DNA from: Cryobacterium sp. HLT2-28
GTDB lineage: Bacteria > Actinomycetota > Actinomycetes > Actinomycetales > Microbacteriaceae
Direction of reading: 5' to 3'
DNA length: 64,000 nucleotides
NCBI RefSeq assembly: GCF_004402495.1
Contig: NZ_SOFH01000022.1
Span: forward strand, 85,789 to 149,788
The position numbers were made by a program, and so were the translations under genes. The notes beneath the pieces are model-generated. The model did not search any database. It was given only the letters and a program-made list of their open reading frames with translations, and was not told the DNA's origin. Of this stretch, positions 35,244 to 43,515 are shown in pieces (position 1 is the stretch's first letter; every line of letters starts with the position of its first letter).

Positions 35244-36776
35244 ATGCTGCCAGCCTCAACCGACGGGCTGCCGACGATAACCCTTGTCCAGCTGCTCTCG
35301 CGGCTGGCCGGGCGGGTCAGGGCCGTACCTGCGACGGCCCCTCCCACCCTACTGCGGTGGGTTGCCTGCAGCGAGCTGGCCGACCCTGCCCCGTTCCTGC
35401 TCGGCGGCGAGCTGCTCCTCACCGCGGGCACCCCGATCACACCGGGCGACGCGGCGGGCATCCGTGACTACGTCGCCCGCCTCGTGGCGGCCCGGGTCGG
35501 CGCGCTCGGCCTCGGCCTCAGCCCGGTGCATTCCGAGGTGCCGCCCGAACTGGTCGACGCCTGCGCCGATGCGGCCCTGCCCCTGCTCGTGGTGGCCCAG
35601 GGCACACCGTTCGTCATGGTCACCCGCACCTTCGCCGAAATCCTCGAGCTCAAACGCATCGAGACCCTCAAATCGCTCGCCGACACGAACAAGCGCCTGA
35701 TGCGGGCCACGATGCAGCCCCGGCCGGAGCACGAGCTCCTGATGGTGGCAGCCGAACGCCTGGCCACCTGGGCTGTGCTGTTGGGAGTCAACCGGCAGGT
35801 CAGGGCGCAGTCGCCCGGCGCGCCCGACGCGCACCGGCTCGCCCCGGTGCTCGACCGACTCCTGACCGGATCCGGACCCCGGGTGGCGGTCGACCTCGCC
35901 GACGAGACCGGGCTCGCGGCGGTGGCGCATCCGGTGAGAAGCGTCGACGGCACGAACCTGGGCGCGCTGGTCGTGGGGCACCGGCCGGAGTGGGGCGCCG
36001 CCGAGCAGAGCGTGCTGGGTTCGACGGTGGGCCTGGTGGAACTGCTGGCCCGCCAGCGCGCGGCCGGCGACATCGCCCCGGCGCAGCTCGCGGTCACCCT
36101 GCTGCTGGACTCCGCCCCCGAGCCCGCCGCCCTAGCCGACCTGGTCGCGCACGCGGTGGGACTGGAGCAGGCGGCGCCGCTCCGGGTCGTCGTCGGCGTG
36201 GCCCCGGCCGGCGAGGCGCCCCTGGCCGCACCGGACGCCCTCGCACGCCTGCTCGCCTGGCGCGGACTGTTCGCGACCCGGCTCGCGGCCCTCACCGGCG
36301 AGGGCGTGGTGGCGATCACGGCGCTGGCCGTGACCCGCGCCGACCTGGCCCCGCTCGAGGAGCTCGGCTGGGTGTTCGTGGTCGGCCGGGCCGTCGCCGC
36401 CCGCGACCTGCCGGGGTCCCACGATGAGGCCGCCGCCCTGCGCCACCGGGCGGTCTCGGATGCGAGGTCCGTGCTGGTCGAGGACGGCCACCGGGACGTG
36501 CACGCCTTCATCGGCCGCGAGGCCGGGCAGGTCTTCGCGCGCGCCCTGCTCGAACCGGTCACGAGCCTGCCCCCTGCCCGGGCGGAGCTGCTGCTCGGTG
36601 TGCTGCGGGCCTGGTTGTCCCAGAACGGCAACTGGGACGCATCCGGTCGTCTCCTCGGCCTGCACCGCAACAGCGTGCGCCGGCACGTGCTGCAGGCCGG
36701 CGCGGTGCTCGACCGCGACCTCGATGACGCCGAGGTGCGCGCCGAGCTGGTGATCGCGCTGCGCTACCTGGGCTGA
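35244..36776 (+). CDS. PucR-family transcriptional regulator
   Basis: 510 aa from ATG 35244 (the frame is open to 35121 but without a better start). The N-terminal PucR domain (LLGGELLLTAG, about residues 10-125) and C-terminal PucR helix-turn-helix (WDASGRLLGLHRNSVRRHVL) flank a GGDEF-like middle region. PucR proteins activate catabolic genes. It is divergent from the permease-davB operon and convergent with davA, so it likely controls lysine use. Confidence 0.85.
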   Translation: MLPASTDGLPTITLVQLLSRLAGRVRAVPATAPPTLLRWVACSELADPAPFLLGGELLLTAGTPITPGDAAGIRDYVARLVAARVGALGLGLSPVHSEVPPELVDACADAALPLLVVAQGTPFVMVTRTFAEILELKRIETLKSLADTNKRLMRATMQPRPEHELLMVAAERLATWAVLLGVNRQVRAQSPGAPDAHRLAPVLDRLLTGSGPRVAVDLADETGLAAVAHPVRSVDGTNLGALVVGHRPEWGAAEQSVLGSTVGLVELLARQRAAGDIAPAQLAVTLLLDSAPEPAALADLVAHAVGLEQAAPLRVVVGVAPAGEAPLAAPDALARLLAWRGLFATRLAALTGEGVVAITALAVTRADLAPLEELGWVFVVGRAVAARDLPGSHDEAAALRHRAVSDARSVLVEDGHRDVHAFIGREAGQVFARALLEPVTSLPPARAELLLGVLRAWLSQNGNWDASGRLLGLHRNSVRRHVLQAGAVLDRDLDDAEVRAELVIALRYLG

Positions 36777-36843
36777 CCGGGGCACCGGGGCTGACCGGGG
36801 CAGACCCGGGGGCCGGGGCTCAGGCGGGGCCGGGGCTCAGGCG
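36770..36843. repeat. Two tandem duplications at the convergent PucR and davA stops
   Basis: An 18-bp unit GGGCTGACCGGGGCA.. is duplicated at 36770-36805 across the PucR TGA. A 17-bp unit GGGCCGGGGCTCAGGCG is duplicated at 36810-36843 across the davA stop (TCA on the plus strand). Confidence 0.85.
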
Positions 36844-37715
36844 GAGTTGCCGCCGCGGTCGTGCTCCGCGTCGGTCCAGGACCGGTACAGCTCGGGCCGG
36901 CGGTCGGCGAGATAGTCCACGTCGGGTCCGGCGGCCGTGACGGTCGCGTAGCTGAGGCCCGTGGCCCGGCCGGCGTCCGCGACGATGTTGCCGTCGGGTC
37001 CGACGATCACGCTGGCCCCGGCCAGGTCGAGCCCGGCCTCGACCCCGACGTGGTTGGCGTAGGCGACCGTGACGGCGTTCTCGAGGGCCCGGGCCGGCAC
37101 GAGCACCCGGGCGACGTTCTCATACCCGCGGGTCAGCGCCGTCGGCACGAGCACGAGGGTCGCGCCGTGCAGGGCGGCGTCACGCACGACCTCGGGGAAC
37201 TCCACGTCATAGCAGATCAGCAGGGCGATCTTCAGGCCGAGGAAGTCGACCACCGGAGGCGGTGCGGTGCCGGGCCGGAAGCTCGCCCGTTCCTCGGGCC
37301 CGAACAGGTGCGACTTCACGTATCGCGCCAGCACCCGGCCGGTGCGGTCGACGAGGGCGGACGTGATCCCGCGCGCCTCAGCCGGTCCCTGGCCGGGCGC
37401 GCTGAAGACGAGGGCGATGTCGTGCCGGGCCGCGATGCCGGCCAGGTCCCGGTCGAGGTCGGCGGCCGCAGCGGCCGTGACCGAGTCGCGGATCAGCTCG
37501 GGGGCGTACCCGGTGGCGAAGAGCTCGGGGGTGAGCAGCAGGTCGGCGCCGGCCGCCCTGGCCTCCCCGGCCGCCTGATCGAGCATGGCGAGGTTCGCCG
37601 GGAGGTCCAGCGGTTCGGCCCGGCCCTGGAACAGGGCCAGTCGCACGCTCGGTCCGGTCCCCGGCGCGGGCGCAGGCGCGGGCATCGCACCGCTCATCGC
37701 TGTCGGCTCTGACAT
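36837..37715 (-). CDS. davA: Nitrilase-superfamily amidase, likely 5-aminovaleramidase
   Basis: 292 aa. The catalytic triad of the superfamily is clear: Glu in LLTPELFATGY, Lys in RYVKSHLFG and Cys in ALLICYDVEFPE. The N-terminus VRLALFQGRAEPLDLPANL resembles DavA, which hydrolyses 5-aminovaleramide to 5-aminovalerate and ammonia, the step after DavB. The first ~22 residues are a proline/alanine-rich extension. It is encoded on the same strand as the permease-davB operon but beyond the PucR gene. Confidence 0.8.
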   Translation of the reverse strand: MSEPTAMSGAMPAPAPAPGTGPSVRLALFQGRAEPLDLPANLAMLDQAAGEARAAGADLLLTPELFATGYAPELIRDSVTAAAAADLDRDLAGIAARHDIALVFSAPGQGPAEARGITSALVDRTGRVLARYVKSHLFGPEERASFRPGTAPPPVVDFLGLKIALLICYDVEFPEVVRDAALHGATLVLVPTALTRGYENVARVLVPARALENAVTVAYANHVGVEAGLDLAGASVIVGPDGNIVADAGRATGLSYATVTAAGPDVDYLADRRPELYRSWTDAEHDRGGNSA

Positions 37716-37771
37716 GGCTGGCGACCTCCGGTTTCACGCTCGTTCTCCCGAGCGTAGTTCAGGGCGGCCCG

Positions 37772-38656
37772 TCAGGGGCGCAGGGCCTGCTCGGCGGCCT
37801 TGACGACGTTGCTCAGCAGCATGGCACGGGTCATCGGCCCGACGCCGCGCGGGTTGGGCGAGAGGTGGCCGGCGACCTCGGCTACATCCGGATGCACGTC
37901 CCCGGTCAGCCGGCCCTTGCCGGTCTCCGGGTCGGTCACCCGGGTGATGCCCACATCGAGCACGGCGGCGCCCGGCTTGACCCAGTCGGCCTGGATCAGG
38001 TGCGGCACCCCGACCGCCGCGACGACGATGTCGGCGCGACGCACCTCGCCGGCCAGGTCGACGGTGCGCGAGTGGGTGAGGGTGACCGTGGCGTCCAGGC
38101 CCTTGCGGGTGAAGAGCAGGCCGAGCGGTCGGCCGACGGTGAGGCCGCGGCCGACGACGACGACCTTGCGGCCGACGATCGGCACCTCGTAGCGGCGCAG
38201 CAGTTCGACGATGCCCGCCGGGGTGCACGGCAGGGGGGAGCGCAGTTCGCCCTCGATGCCGAGCACCAGCCGGCCGAGGTTGGTCGGGTGCAGGCCGTCG
38301 GCGTCCTTGGACGGGTCGATGAGTTCGAGCATGGCGTTGTCGTTGTGGCCGACGGGGAGCGGCAGCTGGATGATGTAGCCGGTCACCTCGCGGCTGGCGT
38401 TGAGGTCCTTGATGGCGGCGCGGACATCCGCGCTCGTCGCCGACCCCGGCAGGTCGATCCGGATCGACTCGATGCCGACTTCGGCGCAGTCGCGGTGCTT
38501 GCCCGCGACGTACGAGCGGGAGCCCGGGTCGTCGCCGACGAGCAGGGTGCCGAGCCCGGGCACGACCCCGTGCGCCCGCAGGTCGGTGATGCGGTCGATC
38601 AGTTCGTTCTTGATCGTCGTCGCGGTCGCGACGCCGTCGAGGGTGATTGCGCTCAT
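37772..38656 (-). CDS. folD: Bifunctional methylenetetrahydrofolate dehydrogenase/cyclohydrolase
   Basis: 294 aa, the normal FolD length. Signatures include [20 protein letters not shown] (catalytic Lys of the cyclohydrolase), [10 protein letters not shown] and [19 protein letters not shown]. It oxidises 5,10-methylene-THF and hydrolyses the methenyl form to 10-formyl-THF. It follows glyA on the same strand, after a long inverted repeat, forming a one-carbon pair under the upstream riboswitch or its own promoter. Confidence 0.95.
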   Translation of the reverse strand: MSAITLDGVATATTIKNELIDRITDLRAHGVVPGLGTLLVGDDPGSRSYVAGKHRDCAEVGIESIRIDLPGSATSADVRAAIKDLNASREVTGYIIQLPLPVGHNDNAMLELIDPSKDADGLHPTNLGRLVLGIEGELRSPLPCTPAGIVELLRRYEVPIVGRKVVVVGRGLTVGRPLGLLFTRKGLDATVTLTHSRTVDLAGEVRRADIVVAAVGVPHLIQADWVKPGAAVLDVGITRVTDPETGKGRLTGDVHPDVAEVAGHLSPNPRGVGPMTRAMLLSNVVKAAEQALRP

Positions 38657-38731
38657 GGGTGATCCAATCCTTCAGAACTCGCGACCGCGGCAGAACTCCG
38701 CACTCGCCAAACCAATTCGGCCGTTCCGCCC

Positions 38732-38818
38732 GGTCGAATTCGACGGAGATTCTGGCTGAAAACCCTTGATACGGGCTTCAAACCCACGATTTTCCCAAAA
38801 TCTCCGTCGAATTTGACC
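38732..38818. repeat. Long inverted repeat between glyA and folD
   Basis: Arms GGTCGAATTCGACGGAGATT (38732-38751) and its complement (38799-38818) pair with one mismatch; pairing extends a few bases inward. The AT-rich 47-base spacer is unlike the surroundings. It could attenuate read-through from glyA to folD or be a mobile palindrome. Confidence 0.7.
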
Positions 38819-38827
38819 AGACAGGGG

Positions 38828-40126
38828 CTACTGCTGCAGGCCCGGGTACAGCGGGAAGGCCTCGGTGAGCACCTTGACCCGGGCCCGGAGACCCTGGATG
38901 TCGGCGTCCGGCTTGAGCGCCTCGGCGATCACGTCGGCGACGACGGTGAACTCGGCGTCGTCGAAGCCTCGGGTCGCGAGGGCGGGTGTGCCGATCCGCA
39001 GGCCGCTGGTGACCATCGGCGGGCGCGGGTCGAACGGGACTGAGTTGCGGTTGACCGTGATGCCGACGTCGTGCAGCGCGTTCTCCGCCTGCTGGCCGTC
39101 GATCGGCGAGTTGCGGAGGTCCGCGAGCACAAGGTGCACGTCGGTGCCCCCGGTGAGCACGTCGACTCCGCCGGCCTTCGAGTCGTCGGCGGTGAGCCGG
39201 GCGGCGAGGATGCTGGCGCCGCGGAGGGTGCGCTCCTGGCGCTCCCTGAACTCGGGTTCGCCCGCCAGCTTGAACGCGGTGGCCTTCGCGGCGATCACGT
39301 GCATCAGCGGGCCGCCCTGCTGGCCCGGGAAGACGTTGGAGTTCAGCTTCTTCGCCAGGGTCATGTCGCGGGAGAGGATGAAACCGGAACGCGGTCCGGC
39401 GAGCGTCTTGTGCACGGTGCTGGAGACGACATCCGCGTAGGGCACGGGCGAGGGGTGCAGGCCGGCGGCGACGAGGCCGGCGAAGTGGGCCATGTCGACC
39501 CAGAGCAGGGCGCCGACCTCGTCGGCGATCTGGCGGAAGGCCGCGAAGTCGAGGTGGCGCGGGTAGGCCGACCAGCCGGCGATGATGACCTTCGGCTTGT
39601 GCTCGAGGGCCTTGTCGCGCACCACGTCCATGTCGACGCGGAAGGTCTCCGGGTCGACGCCGTAGGCGACCGGGTTGTAGAGCTTGCCGGAGAAGTTGAG
39701 CTTCATGCCGTGGGTGAGGTGGCCGCCGTGGGCGAGCTCGAGGCCCAGGATGGTGTCGCCGGGCGTGGCGATGGCGGCCAGCACGGCGGCGTTCGCGGTG
39801 GCGCCGGAGTGCGGCTGCACGTTCGCGTATTCGGCGCCGAAGAGGGCCTTCGCGCGGTCGATCGCGAGCTGCTCGGCCACGTCGACGTACTCGCAGCCGC
39901 CGTAGTAGCGGCGGCCCGGGTAGCCCTCGGCGTACTTGTTGGTGAGCACGGAACCCTGCGACTGCAGGATGGCGCGGGGCACGAAGTTCTCGCTGGCGAT
40001 CATCTCGAGGTAGTCGCGCTGGCGGCCGAGCTCCTGCTCGAGCACGGCGGCGATCTCGGGATCGACGACCTCGAGGGGCTCGTTGAACGTGGAGTTCAGA
40101 ACGGTGGATGGCACGGGATCGGACAC
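38828..40126 (-). CDS. glyA: Serine hydroxymethyltransferase
   Basis: 432 aa. PLP lysine region [20 protein letters not shown], the N-terminal MIASENFVP and [15 protein letters not shown] are diagnostic. It converts serine and THF to glycine and 5,10-methylene-THF, supplying FolD. The 5' leader carries a ZTP riboswitch, which ties expression to folate/purine stress. An AAGGAG site lies upstream of the start. Confidence 0.97.
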   Translation of the reverse strand: MSDPVPSTVLNSTFNEPLEVVDPEIAAVLEQELGRQRDYLEMIASENFVPRAILQSQGSVLTNKYAEGYPGRRYYGGCEYVDVAEQLAIDRAKALFGAEYANVQPHSGATANAAVLAAIATPGDTILGLELAHGGHLTHGMKLNFSGKLYNPVAYGVDPETFRVDMDVVRDKALEHKPKVIIAGWSAYPRHLDFAAFRQIADEVGALLWVDMAHFAGLVAAGLHPSPVPYADVVSSTVHKTLAGPRSGFILSRDMTLAKKLNSNVFPGQQGGPLMHVIAAKATAFKLAGEPEFRERQERTLRGASILAARLTADDSKAGGVDVLTGGTDVHLVLADLRNSPIDGQQAENALHDVGITVNRNSVPFDPRPPMVTSGLRIGTPALATRGFDDAEFTVVADVIAEALKPDADIQGLRARVKVLTEAFPLYPGLQQ

Positions 40127-40151
40127 GGGGTCTCCTTAGACGAATTGGTTA

Positions 40152-40255
40152 ACGACGTGATGATTAATCGTCGTGGCCCAGGCGTGCGGCCACTAACCGT
40201 GTCAGTCGCTCCCCGATGGTGACCCATCTTTCGTGCTACGCCAGTTGCGACAGGC
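40152..40255 (-). promoter_or_regulatory. ZTP (pfl) riboswitch upstream of glyA
   Basis: On the minus strand the leader reads CGCAACTGGCG, then a GATGG-GTCA-CCATC hairpin directly followed by GGGGAGC, then a spacer and GGCCGCACGCCTGGGCC. These are the conserved elements of the pfl/ZTP aptamer, which senses AICAR-phosphates when 10-formyl-THF is short. A small hairpin (ACGACG...CGTCGT, 40152-40174) lies between the aptamer and the ribosome site and is a plausible expression platform. Genes of this class (glyA, folD, purH) are known targets. Confidence 0.85.
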
Positions 40256-40264
40256 TCGATCCTA

Positions 40265-40621
40265 TCAGTCGCGACGGGGAGGCTGCCGGTCAGCCGGGGC
40301 GAACTCGTCGACGAAGAGCAGGTCGGGTCGCGACGGGCCCTGGGCATAGGCGGCCCGGGCCACCAGATGCGCCGCCATCGGTGCGGTGAGGAGCTGGAAG
40401 GCGACGATGGCCACGACCAGGGTGACCGTGCCGAGGCTGAAGTCGTTCACCGCGATGTCGGCCGTCACCGCGATCAAGCCAAAGATCTGCGGTTTGGTGG
40501 CCGCATGCAGCCGGCTGAGCACGTCGGGAAAACGGATGACGCCGACCCCGGCCGCGAAGCACATCACGGCCGCCGCGAGCACGAGCACGGCGGTCACGCC
40601 GTCCCGCACCAGGTCGTTCAC
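40265..40621 (-). CDS. mnhG: Mrp antiporter subunit G
   Basis: 118 aa from GTG 40621, which overlaps the mnhF stop (GTGA). Three membrane segments and the family stretch VGVIRFPDVLSRLHAATKPQ identify it. MnhG is a small membrane subunit of the Na+/H+ antiporter complex. It ends the operon; a hydrophilic tail follows the last helix. Confidence 0.9.
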   Translation of the reverse strand: MNDLVRDGVTAVLVLAAAVMCFAAGVGVIRFPDVLSRLHAATKPQIFGLIAVTADIAVNDFSLGTVTLVVAIVAFQLLTAPMAAHLVARAAYAQGPSRPDLLFVDEFAPADRQPPRRD

Positions 40622-40884
40622 GAGTCGCCCCTGCCGGTGAGGAACCGGGCGACGCTGAGCGAGCCGAGCACGGCGAACAGCGCGAGCACCAGCAGCACGG
40701 GGAGGTTGTCGGTGTGCCGGCTGACCGCCATTTCGGCGCCGAGCGCGCAGATCACGGTGGCGACGAGCACGTCCGAGGCGACCACCCGGTCCAGCACGGT
40801 GGGACCGCGGACGATCCGGTAGACGGCGCAGAGCGCGCCCGCGCCGAACAGGACCCCGGCGACAATGACCACGATCTCCATCAT
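40618..40884 (-). CDS. mnhF: Mrp antiporter subunit F
   Basis: 88 aa, three membrane helices, with the YRIVRGPTVLDRVVASDVL segment typical of MnhF/MrpF. It begins within the mnhE stop (TGATG) and ends within the mnhG start. Part of the proton/sodium antiporter complex. Confidence 0.92.
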   Translation of the reverse strand: MMEIVVIVAGVLFGAGALCAVYRIVRGPTVLDRVVASDVLVATVICALGAEMAVSRHTDNLPVLLVLALFAVLGSLSVARFLTGRGDS

Positions 40885-41471
40885 CAGGCTCCGTCACGAT
40901 GGTCGGGGGCGGCAGCCGCCCCGGCGGGGCAGGCCCTGATCCGTTCGACGTCCTCACGTGAACCGAAGGCCCGCACGATCCGCCGCTCGGTTGCGAGCAC
41001 GCTCGCCCGGAACCGATCGGCCTGCCCGGCGGTGTGCACGTTCAGCACGTGCAGGTAGAGGGTCGAGCTCACCCGGTCGACGTCGACCACGATCGAGCCC
41101 GGCACGACCGAGGTGGCCACGGCGGTCCAGGTGAGGATCAGGTCACTGCGCGTGTTCAGCCCGACGGCGAGGATGGCGTTGCCGGGGCGGTACCGCGGCG
41201 AGAGGGCGAGCGCGGCCACCTGCACCGAGGCCCGCACGATGTCGGCGAGCAGGCGGAGGAGGAACCGGGCGCTGTGCCACGGGTTCAGCCGCCCGCTCAG
41301 TTGCACCGCGGGCAGGTAGAAGATGATCGAGACCAGCCCCGCGACCAGCGTTCCGGTGAGGAGCTCGAGCCAGCCGAACCGGCCCCAGAGCAGCATCCAC
41401 AGGGCGACGAGCCCGAGGAACAAAGGTGCCTGGCTCACCGCGGCGGCGAGGCGTTGCCGGGGGGTGCTCAT
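40884..41471 (-). CDS. mnhE: Mrp antiporter subunit E
   Basis: 195 aa. Two or three N-terminal helices (FLGLVALWMLLWGRFGWLEL) and a C-terminal cytoplasmic beta domain (DLILTWTAVATSVVPGSIVV) as in MrpE. It starts inside the mnhD stop (ATGA). A structural subunit of the antiporter. Confidence 0.92.
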   Translation of the reverse strand: MSTPRQRLAAAVSQAPLFLGLVALWMLLWGRFGWLELLTGTLVAGLVSIIFYLPAVQLSGRLNPWHSARFLLRLLADIVRASVQVAALALSPRYRPGNAILAVGLNTRSDLILTWTAVATSVVPGSIVVDVDRVSSTLYLHVLNVHTAGQADRFRASVLATERRIVRAFGSREDVERIRACPAGAAAAPDHRDGA

Positions 41472-43036
41472 GGCGTTCCGTTCGGGAAGACGGCGTCGAG
41501 GTAGGTGGCGGGGGCCTCGATGTCCGCGGCGGCGCGGGCGGCGAAGGCGAAGACGGGGCCGGCGAAGGCGGTCAGGCAGAGCGTGAGCGTGAGCATGGCC
41601 GCCGTGGCCCCGACCATCAGTGGTGACACGGTCTTGGTGATGACCGTGCCCTCATCGTGCGGGTCGTCGGCGAGTCGGTCGAGCATGCTCGACTCGTAGT
41701 TCTCCACCTCGCGGCGGGGACGCCAGAACGCCATGTTCCAGGCCCGGGTCAGCGCGTACAGGGTGAGCAGCGAGGTGGCCGCGCCCGCCGCGAGGCCCGC
41801 GTAGGCCAGGGGTGTGCCCAGTTCGGCTCCGGCCTGGAACAACGCGAGCTTGCCGAGGAAGCCGGAGAACGGCGGGATCCCGCCGAGGTTGAGGGCGCCG
41901 ATGAAGAAGAGCACGGCGACGACGGGCGCGGCCTTGAGCATCCCGCCGAGCCGGGCCAGCGAGGTGGTGCCGCCGACCCGTTCGACCAGGCCGGCGCAGA
42001 GGAACAGGGTGGTCTGCACGGAGATGTGGTGCGCCAGGTAGAAGATGGTCGCCGCGAGGGCGAGCGGGGTGCCGAGGGCGATTCCGAAGATGAGATAGCC
42101 GATGTGGCTGACCAGGGTGAACGACAGCATCCGTTTGATGTCGGCCTGGGCGAGCGCGCCGAGGATGCCGACCAGCATGGTGAGCATCGCCACCACCAGC
42201 AGCGGAACCGAGAACGGGTTCTCGGGGAAGAGCAGCGTCTGGGTGCGCAGGATGGCGTAGACGCCCACCTTGGTGAGCAGGCCGGCGAACACGGCGGTGA
42301 CGGGGGCCGGGGCTGTCGGGTAGGAGTCCGGCAGCCAGAACGACAGCGGGAACACGGCGGCCTTCACCGAGAAGGCGAGCAGCAGCATCAGCCCGAGGAT
42401 GAGCTGCACCCCGGACGGGAGCGCCGGGATGCGTTCGGCCAGCAGGGCGAGGGTCACCGTGCCGGTCGCGCCGTAGATCAGCGCGATCGCGCTGAGGAAG
42501 AGCACGGAGGAGACCAGGCTGACGACGATGTAGGTGACGCCGGCCCGGATGCGCGCTCCCGTGCCGCCGAGGGTGAGCAGCACGTAACTGGCCGAGAGCA
42601 GCATCTCGAACCCGACGTAGAGGTTGAACAGGTCGCCCGCGATGAACGCGTTGAACAGGCCGGCCGCCAGCACCAGGTAGCTGGGGTGGAAGATCGACAC
42701 GGGGGTCTCGCTGTCGCCGTCGACGATGCCCTGGCCGACCGCGAAGAGCAGCACGCCGAGCAGCATCAGCGCCGAGATCAGCAGCATCAGGGCCGACAGC
42801 CGGTCGACGACGAGAACGATCCCCCACGGCGCCTGCCAGCCGCCGACGTGCACGACGGCGGGGCCGTGCCGGTCGACCAGAACGAGGAGCACCGCGCCGG
42901 CCAGCACCACCAGGGTCAGCGAGACGACGCTCACCGCGATCTGCCGGCTGTGCCGCCGGCCGAGGGCGAGGGTGATCGCCGCGCCGATCAGCGGGATCGC
43001 GACGACGAGGGGCACCAGGATGGTCATCGCGTTCAC
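41468..43036 (-). CDS. mnhD: Mrp antiporter subunit D
   Basis: 522 aa from GTG 43036, which overlaps the mnhC stop; an ATG four codons in is possible. About 14 membrane helices of the proton-translocating NuoL/M/N family. The conserved VGFEMLLSASYVLL, KAAVFPLSFWLPDSYPTAP (Lys of the proton channel) and ADIKRMLSFTLVSHIG are present. It is a core ion-translocating subunit. Confidence 0.92.
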   Translation of the reverse strand: MNAMTILVPLVVAIPLIGAAITLALGRRHSRQIAVSVVSLTLVVLAGAVLLVLVDRHGPAVVHVGGWQAPWGIVLVVDRLSALMLLISALMLLGVLLFAVGQGIVDGDSETPVSIFHPSYLVLAAGLFNAFIAGDLFNLYVGFEMLLSASYVLLTLGGTGARIRAGVTYIVVSLVSSVLFLSAIALIYGATGTVTLALLAERIPALPSGVQLILGLMLLLAFSVKAAVFPLSFWLPDSYPTAPAPVTAVFAGLLTKVGVYAILRTQTLLFPENPFSVPLLVVAMLTMLVGILGALAQADIKRMLSFTLVSHIGYLIFGIALGTPLALAATIFYLAHHISVQTTLFLCAGLVERVGGTTSLARLGGMLKAAPVVAVLFFIGALNLGGIPPFSGFLGKLALFQAGAELGTPLAYAGLAAGAATSLLTLYALTRAWNMAFWRPRREVENYESSMLDRLADDPHDEGTVITKTVSPLMVGATAAMLTLTLCLTAFAGPVFAFAARAAADIEAPATYLDAVFPNGTP

Positions 43037-43479
43037 CGGGCCTCCTCCTCGCCGGCGTCGAGGGACGCCTGCACGGCGTCGTCGTCGTCCGAGGAGGAGC
43101 GGAAGTTCTCCTCCGCCGACGACGTGGTCTCGCCGGCGTGCTCGTCGGCGAGGTCGTCGCCCGCGTCGCCGAGCCGGGCCAGCCACCAGGACCGGTAGAT
43201 CAGGGCGAGGATGAGCGCCGTGATCCCGAAGTTGATCACGATGGCCGTCAGCATCAGCACCTGCGGCACCGGATCGGCCATCCCCGCGTCCTGGACGGTG
43301 CCGGTGATGATCGGGGAGCCGCCCGGGCGGCCGCTCATCAGGAAGATGAGCAGGTTGGTGGCGTTGCCGACGAGCACGAAGCCGATCAGCACCCGGGTGA
43401 GGCTGCGCTCGAGCATGATGTAGACGCCCGCGGCGTAAAGCACGGCCATCAGCACCACCAGGGTCAGGGACGCGCTCAC
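43033..43479 (-). CDS. mnhC: Mrp antiporter subunit C
   Basis: 148 aa from GTG 43479, a NuoK-like subunit with three helices and the family stretch RVLIGFVLVGNATNLLIFLM. The C-terminal ~40 residues are an acidic, serine-rich tail (SSSDDDDA) extending beyond typical MrpC. The start sits in a 32-bp tandem duplication, see that entry. Confidence 0.9.
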   Translation of the reverse strand: MSASLTLVVLMAVLYAAGVYIMLERSLTRVLIGFVLVGNATNLLIFLMSGRPGGSPIITGTVQDAGMADPVPQVLMLTAIVINFGITALILALIYRSWWLARLGDAGDDLADEHAGETTSSAEENFRSSSDDDDAVQASLDAGEEEAR

Positions 43480-43515
43480 GGCAGCACCACCAGGGTCCGG
43501 GACGCGCTCACGGCA
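43452..43515. repeat. 32-bp tandem duplication at the mnhA-mnhC junction
   Basis: Two copies, one mismatch, of a unit running from GCACCACCAGGGTC to GCTCACGGCA (43452-43483 and 43484-43515). Each carries the mnhC GTG start; the outer one overlaps the mnhA stop. The outer GTG opens a frame of 11 codons that ends in a TGA overlapping the inner, functional GTG. Confidence 0.85.
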
